From Crambe crambe (taxonomy: Eukaryota > Porifera > Demospongiae > Poecilosclerida > Crambeidae), in the NCBI GenBank assembly GCA_963924555.1, contig OZ004593.1, positions 5,638,480-5,702,479 on the forward strand: a stretch of DNA of 64,000 nt. Direction: 5' to 3'. Both the position numbers and the translations under genes were made by a program. The notes below the pieces were generated by a model. That model searched no databases. It was not told the origin of the DNA and saw only the letters and a program-made list of their open reading frames with translations. This document shows positions 57,636 through 64,000 of this stretch, piece after piece; the stretch's first letter is position 1; each line of letters opens with the position of its first letter.

Positions 57636-58150
57636 TTAGCTATAGCTTATCTTGTGTGTAATTTTTACAAGTTGGATATTGATAGCTAGCTAGATTTGTA
57701 ACAAGACTATGGCTATGATAACAAAGAAGGATTTTTGAATTAAAATAAAACCAAAAACAACCAATCAACCAATCTCTAATTGCTCAAGGAAGCCAGTGCC
57801 TCCTCCCTGCATCTGACCAATACTTAGGGGCCCTATTTACAATGCAGTTAATTGCCATAATATTATAGGACTAGCTATTATTGTATTTCAATGTTATTGT
57901 AACTACGTAGCTAATCAATCCATTGCCATTTTATTGACTTTAATTAATTAATAATTATGCACACATACACACACACCACTTGCATGTTCTATGATACATA
58001 ACTAGCTAACAAGGTCATGTGTCAGTGTCAAGTTTTGTTATGCTCAAACAGATGAAGACATATCTCTTAAAAATACACTGCTGAATTATGCTGGCTAGCT
58101 ATACATGCATCTGGCTGTGCCTATATTTTTAGGTATTTCCATTCTTGCAG
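57636..58150 (+). other. Spacer after copy 11
   Basis: Usual post-tail-A spacer leading to a tail-B acceptor (tcttgcag before 58151). No gene is visible. Confidence 0.5.
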
Positions 58151-59220
58151 GCACTAGTTATATCTCTATCCCTACCACAGAGCTTCGAATTCTCTCCTCA
58201 TCATCCTATAATCAGTTTCATCACTGTCATCACTGGCCACAGTCGTCTTAATGCTGGTGCAGATTACTGTATCGATAAAGTCCAGTCCTGGAGGAAGAGG
58301 GGAGGGGGAAGAGAAGGGGGAGGAGGAGGGGAAAGAGAAGGGGGAGGAGGGGTGTCTAGATTCAGTGGATTGGGAATGGTGGAATGGAATAATGGAATAC
58401 TGGAATACTGGAATGGAACTAATAATGGAATCCAAGATTTAAATAGCTGATTAAAACACAGCTTCGGAATCCATGTTTCATAGCTCTCTATCAACAATAT
58501 TGCATGCATAGGGTAGTAGCTAATTGCTGGCAACAACTCTGCAAATTCAGATGCATGAATCTGTAGCTAACATGAACCAGTTAAAGGCGAATGTGGCAGC
58601 TTTGTCTACAACTATGCATAATATTCCCAGTGATAAACATATAAGCATTTAAAAAATTGCTCTCATGGAGGGTTGGAAGAGATGTGATCATGTGAGCTAT
58701 AGCTAATAGCCATAGCTAGCTGTTAAATTCTGCTGACTACCTGTTAGTTACTACAACAGTTCCCTGAGGATGTTTAATGAAAATGATTAGGTTCCTGCAG
58801 GAGAGTAAAAGTTTCCCAGACATAGACGTCTACCTATCATGACGTCAACTGCTGGAAGTCAAAATCCTGGACAATTGATATCAGTAGCTGCTGACCACCT
58901 GTTATTACAGTTCCCTGAGGAACAATGATTAGTTTCATGCCGGAGAGTTTGGACGCCATGGCCAAATCCCTGAATATCCAGAATTGAAATTAATTTGAGA
59001 TTTTGGTGGCTGGATCGAGTATAGGTGGTATTCCAGTCCAGTATTCCATTCCAGTATTCCATTCCACTATTCCCAATCCACCAAATCTAGAGACCCGGGG
59101 AGGAGGAGAAGGGAAGGGGGATGAGAAGGAGGAGGAGGAGGGGGAGGGGAGGGGAGGAGATTTATAAAGAGATGAGTGAGGTGTGGCTGTGATTATCGGT
59201 GGTAAAATTGGAGATAAGTA
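58151..59220 (+). pseudogene. Tail-B exon relic after copy 11, split by an insertion
   Basis: The 5' part (58151-58351) keeps the acceptor, a degraded membrane segment and the start of the GGA-rich run. The 3' part (59097-59220) continues the GGA run and ends with remnants of GVAVI and GDK. Between them lies an insert with inverted ends (58352-59096). Confidence 0.6.
58352..59096. mobile_element. 745-bp inverted-repeat insertion in a tail-B exon
   Basis: Left end TGTCTAGATTCAGTGGATTG and the inverse of the right end share TCTAGATT-GTGGATTGGGAAT, followed on both sides by GGAATGGAATACTGGAAT repeats. The interior shows no coding frame. Confidence 0.6.
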
Positions 59221-59246
59221 GATAGCTACCATTTTAATAACGAAGT

Positions 59247-60947
59247 GGCTATTGGTCCGGCAACCGGACCAAGTTCCGGCAGTCATATTGCGCATGCGCA
59301 GTTGAGAGCGCGCGGTATTGGCAGGCCAGGCTTTGGGAAGAAAGGCCAGGGTTGGGAAAAATAAGACCAAGTTAAGCTTACCTGGAATTATGATGTCAAG
59401 GCATATTTACCTCCAAAATTTCAACCCCAAAATAGCATTGTTCACAGCTATTTTAATACATGTCAGCTTAAGTACTTGTGTGAGTGGCTGTTTATAAGTC
59501 ATGAAGAGTCCTGTCAGTGTGCATCACATGGTATAATAATACAGTAAAGTTACAATAGTGCTATAGCTAATTGATTGATCATACAATAGACCAACATTAT
59601 CTGGCCCTCACATATCTTTAGCCAGAACCACTTATCCAGATCCTGATATCCATCCATGTAAATCCATCAACCCAGATCCTGATCACGACTCTGGACTCAA
59701 CCCACCTTCCACATGTGGATTGTGATCCGGATTCGAATCCAGATCCTAGGTCCTGTGTAAACGGGGCTATAGACTCCTACTTTAAATTCCAATCATGCCT
59801 TAAATAGGATTCTACTATACTTAACATTCGTGGTTGGTGTATACCATAGTGGTCTGATATGTGAGAGTCTAAAGCTAACAGTACAAATAAATATTAGTGT
59901 TTGATCCACAGGAACCAGTTGCTGTGTTAGGGAGTTAGAGATGCTCTATGATAAATATAAGTACAGTTTTCAGCCCAGCGTGCTGGATCCAACTTCCTTC
60001 CTGCACTATCTGTGGGGTAGGAACACGCAATGATCATAATTAGAGTGTTCAATAACACATCTTTTGTGATAGAACTGTGTCCATCTATAAGCTATGAGCT
60101 TGCTTATGGTAGACAACAGGATGTTTATGAATTCTTGATGGAGTTTCAGGAAGGCATTCTAAAATAATTATCCCAGCAAGGGTATAAATAACAATTAGTA
60201 TGATTATTCTAATTATAATAACTTTATAGCTCTACAGGTGAATGTTTGATGAAGCTAGTGAGCATTGAAGTGACAGAAAGTGGTTAGCTAGCACAATAGC
60301 AACTACACTTGTAATGGCATTAACTTATTTTATAGTCACGTGTGGAGACTGTGGATTACTCTTCTACTCATGTGTTTGAAGAGCTATCACTTCAATTGAA
60401 GTCTGACCCAATAATTAAATCTTAGTTTAAAGGTCCTTCAGTGCAAGTGTATAACCTTCAAATGAAACACCTACCTCATTAATTTTAGAAGCCTGGTGCT
60501 GGACCTTAAATGCCTGGCTTCAAATAAATAGCAATTCAAAGGTCATTCACTAAGCATGACTAGCAGTTGATGTTTCATAAAGGAAACAGAGGCCCTGGCT
60601 TTTATTGGAGGAAATATGGTAGTGTTCTAATCAACTCCTGCACTGAGGGTTAGCACTTAGAATTACACAATTACCTCAATTGCAGGAAAATCAGATCTGC
60701 TCTGTTCAAGACCTTCTAGACTCCTATTTTAAGGATGAGATGGTTTAAAGTGACTGTGCAGATCTTGTAGCTAGCTATTCACTATCAGCTTGTGGCTGAC
60801 TAGCAATACATACCTTGTAAGAGTAGAATCTAGATTCTTGCACTACTAGATTATAAGGTTCAAAGTACATCAATTGCGCATGCTCAATATGACTGCCGGA
60901 ACTATTTACTGCAATGCTGTAATGGTCCGGTTGCCGGACCAATAGCC
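59247..60947. mobile_element. 1.7-kb element with 25-bp inverted ends, no coding region
   Basis: Ends GGCTATTGGTCCGGCAACCG and the inverse of CGGTTGCCGGACCAATAGCC match. GTTCCGGCAGTCATATTG also recurs inverted further inside (about 59273 and 60890). No frame of note is present, so it would depend on a transposase from elsewhere. A target duplication was not found. Confidence 0.65.
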
Positions 60948-61859
60948 CAGGGGCGGATTTAGAGGGGGTCAGGACCCTCCAACCTCTTATGAAGTGCCTA
61001 GTAGCAGTAGCTCCAGTTTATGTCTCAGCGTTCCACATACCACAGTCAGTGCTAGTGCATGCGATCCGCGATCAATTGGAAAGCGCGCGATTCGATTACA
61101 ATTTCTTTCGATGACGACCATTGGGTAAACTGAGCATGCGCACATGCACTTGTAGCAATGAAGAGAGCAGCAGCCATCAAACCACAGACCATAGATCTAT
61201 GCACAGACCAAGTATTTCAAAAGGTATACGATTTTAGCATAACAATCTATGATTTTATTAATTGATTAACTCGTTGGATACGGTCAAGCACAGTGGCAGA
61301 TGTGGAATGCCATCTGCATGTGGATATGTCTAATACTATACAACTGACCCCCCCTTCTAAATTGCAACTCAGAGATAACCTAAAAATGCGTTCATGTCAC
61401 TTTATAGTTAGTAGCTAGCTAACTAGATAATTTATTGTTGTCATGTGTGCAGGAACTAGCTAGCTATAGCTGGTTATTTTTATTTATCAAGTTTGAAGTT
61501 CTTTTTATCTCAAACAATTTGTATTTTTGTTTCTTTGGTCTTCAAGGCTAGAGTGTCAGCTAATAGATACATGTTATAATAACAACAATAATATAATGAC
61601 AACTGCTTAATGCTTGTTTAGGTAAAGTTTGAAGTTGTCTATGCCTATGGTAGAAACCGTAACAGTTTTGATATGACAGCTACTTGAAGGCTGCGCACAT
61701 GAGGCCATTCATGTAATGAACATTATCTGCCTTTACCTCGTGCTAATGGATTCTTGTTACTATATCAACACACATCATCATTCTCCAATAGTTAGCTAGC
61801 TATAACATTTTTGGATTGCAAATAGCTAACTAGACTGAGCCGAGGAACTATCTATAGAC
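60948..61859 (+). other. Spacer before copy 12
   Basis: It starts with CAGGGGCGGATTTAGAGGGG, which looks like one end of a hAT-type element whose other end was not found. From about 61440 it matches the spacers before copies 2 and 9. No gene is visible. Confidence 0.45.
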
Positions 61860-63456
61860 ATGAGACTAACTAGCTATAGTGGATGGGTAATTCCCAAGGT
61901 GAGTTTCACAGGTTATTATGGTCATAGCTATAGCCCTTAATGATTGTGTCCATAGGAAACTGGAGCTTTCTTATTTTTCCTGAGTATCTTCATGCCTTTC
62001 GTATCAACTCAAGGTATAGATACTAGCTAGCTATATTTGGTAGTTAGCTAGCTATGTATTCCAGCAGCTATTTCAATCATAGAAGTAGACAGGATCAAGC
62101 ATATAAGATATTGATTGATGCAATTACATAGCTAGCTATATATAGCCATTCCTGTTTCTGATAATATAGAGCCAATAACATTCATTTCACAGTCTATCCT
62201 GAACGCTACACATTTCTCACTGGTACATCAGTGAATGGATCATCTCCTACTGGAAACTGTTCTAGACTGCAGAATGATAACACAATGACAACCTGTTTTC
62301 AACCGCCAAACTCTGGTATTCTGTTTGATGGGCGTGTCCCCACACTCACTGGACTAGATGGTGACATGTGGGCAAGTCAACTACTCACTATAAACACTAT
62401 GCAATCCTCGACTAATGTCACCTTTGACTTCACTGATACATCAGGCTATGTTGGGATACAGAGAGTTGAGGTGGTGATGTTCAACTGTCCACAGCGGGGG
62501 ATAGCATCTACTACCATTGTCCTCTTAGGGGCCACAGCTAGAGGTCAGCCCTTCAGCACTTTTGTTTCAACCTCTGTTAGTTCTCTCACCTCCTGTGAGT
62601 CTCTTGTGAGAGTGTGTTTATCAGGCCATGTATCTCAACCGGTAATTCGTCTACGATTCATCCTTGAATGAAAATACAGTACCAACACATTAGCTAGACT
62701 CCTTGTGTATTTATAAGACAGAACTCAGGATCCATGATTATCTTGATATTGATGCAATCTATGTATACAGGATTTGATACAAGAGGCTCTACTCCAAAAC
62801 TAAGGCAAAACGTTGAAGCTGCCATCTCCATCTCAGTGGTGTTAACGCTCTTCATTCTCATCATTGTCCTTGTCATTATCATCCTACTTCTAGTCCATCT
62901 CTATTGGCAAAAATATCCTATTCGAAAACCCCGAATTCATTCTAGAGAATACGAGCACAAAAAAGGGCACGAAGAGGTGGTAACAGGAAATTTGACTGGT
63001 AAGGAATTTACAAGTCCCACTGCTCAAACAGGAGGGAAGCACTCATCGGTCAACATAGATAAGGATGAATCAAGTCAACCTTACAGCCGCCTTAAGCATA
63101 ATGTGCCACAGAAGGCTGAGATGATACGTCCAATACCTGAGGCTTATTCTCTAATCAGTTTAATTCCAGAAGAAGATGAGTTTGGGTATGTTGTAGACCA
63201 CAAGAAAAAGGATTTACCTACTGAGAAGACTCAGCCAGTAGAGTCAGCACCAAGTGTGGAAGTCAAGAAAGACCAAGCAAGCCGCAAAATGATTAGTGAA
63301 CGAACGATGACTGGAGTGTATGCCAAGGTGGACAAAAAGGGGAAGAGCAAGAGTACGCCTATGCTCGACGACCCATTTGATGATCCGTTTGGTCCTCCTC
63401 CAGTGCCTCAGAAATCAGCTCTACTCTTGGAAGATCTCAAAAGACAACAGCAGTAA
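61860..63456 (+). CDS. Receptor-array copy 12: truncated ectodomain, intact long tail C
   Basis: Leader exons are 61860-61898 (MRLTSYSGWVIPK) and 61956-62013 (ETGAFLFFLSIFMPFVSTQ). The ectodomain exon starts at 62193 but is cut after RLRFILE, where it runs directly into intron sequence (ATGAAAATAC, matching copy 9 near 50760) and stops at 62669-62671. The last strand, stalk and donor are deleted. The membrane/tail-C exon 62771-63456 is open, with YSQI-type (YSLI), YVVD, YAKV, DPF twice and PPPVPQ. Two products are possible: a secreted, truncated ectodomain, or a leader-tail protein if the ectodomain exon is skipped, since both junctions are phase 1. AATAAA at 63459-63464. Confidence 0.65.
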
Positions 63457-64000
63457 CTAATAAAGGAAAAGAGCATAGCCATAGTGAATGCTGTAGCTAT
63501 TGTATTGAAAATTTTATTTTCTTGATCTAGTTAGTGAAATTATGATTTAGTGAAAGTTTATCATAACTAGCTAGTTACTTTTGAAGTTTGAATAGCTAAT
63601 AGCTGTAGTTGATGTAGATATCATTGAAACTGAAAGAAGTTCTTAGCTACATATGTAGTTATTTACACTTTAACAACCCTGCAGTAATATTGATAAACAT
63701 GCAAATAGCAATTCTATCATACTAGCGATGATAAATTGTATAGCTAGGTATGTATGCCATGCATGCTGCTCTAATGAGAGTGAATTCCAGGTAGTACTGT
63801 TCCAGCCAGTTCGTTGAAACTGAACACATGTTCAGATGTGAATGCTAGCATCATAGCCAATGGCAACCATGCTCTTGCCAGCATACTTGATGAGTATTAA
63901 AGGCCACAGTATTATAGCTAGCCTATTCAAGACTCATTGTTAACACTATTCACTACACATTGCGTGTTGAGTCAATGACTAATGAATAGCTACCTACTGT
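63457..64000 (+). other. Spacer after copy 12
   Basis: Nearly identical to 51591-52140 after copy 9; no gene is visible before the window ends. Confidence 0.6.

Overview
The window is eukaryotic, most likely from a demosponge resembling Amphimedon. The reasons are small spliced genes with GT-AG introns, AT-rich spacers full of TAGCTA-type words, and metazoan transposons (pogo, hAT, Ty3/gypsy). The organism call is an inference and cannot be proven from the sequence.

The main content is a plus-strand tandem array of about twelve copies of one receptor-like gene. Each copy is a leader, then one ectodomain exon (about 200 residues, Cys-containing, possibly a galactose-binding-like beta-sandwich), then a Pro/Thr-rich stalk, then a transmembrane plus cytoplasmic-tail exon. 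Leaders are of two kinds: an 18-nt start exon (MPTVHE or MPTDHE) plus a hydrophobic exon, or a two-exon leader of the form M-LTSYSGWVIPK plus ETGAFLF. Both kinds end in phase 1, and the ectodomain and tail introns are also phase 1, so the modules are interchangeable in frame. Tails come in three kinds: A (short, Tyr motifs YEQV, YMEV, YGTYT), B (relic copies, YMKM/YMEI plus a Glu-rich run) and C (long, Tyr motifs, two DPF motifs and a PPPVP motif).

Layout: copy 1 (281-1481, 5' truncated), copy 2 (2003-3096, degenerate), copy 3 (3515-10626, intact, pogo element in an intron), copy 4 (11621-14199, broken, no tail), copy 5 (15935-18053, intact), copy 6 (19055-22752, nonsense and lost donor), copy 7 (23547-36537, open frame, with an LTR retrotransposon and a hAT element in its introns), a repeat-rich spacer 36.5-42.4 kb (inverted fragment, long-TIR element, satellite, tRNA-like sequence), copy 8 (42388-49034, intact), copy 9 (49595-51590, intact, long tail), copy 10 (52703-54037, dead), copy 11 (54904-57635, intact) and copy 12 (61860-63456, ectodomain truncated, long tail intact). 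For copies 3, 5, 7, 8, 9 and 11 the proposed exons sum to a multiple of three and join without a stop.

The mobile elements can be bounded precisely because sister copies supply empty sites. They are a 2.88-kb pogo-type element with TA duplications that carries a transposase and a convergent HIRAN plus Ulp1-like protease gene; a 5.96-kb gypsy-like LTR element whose integrase lies upstream of reverse transcriptase (Gmr1-like order); a 2.98-kb hAT-like element with 5-bp duplications; and several MITEs.

Biologically the array looks like a young, rapidly duplicating and recombining family of surface receptors with exchangeable signalling tails. An allorecognition or immune role is only a hypothesis.
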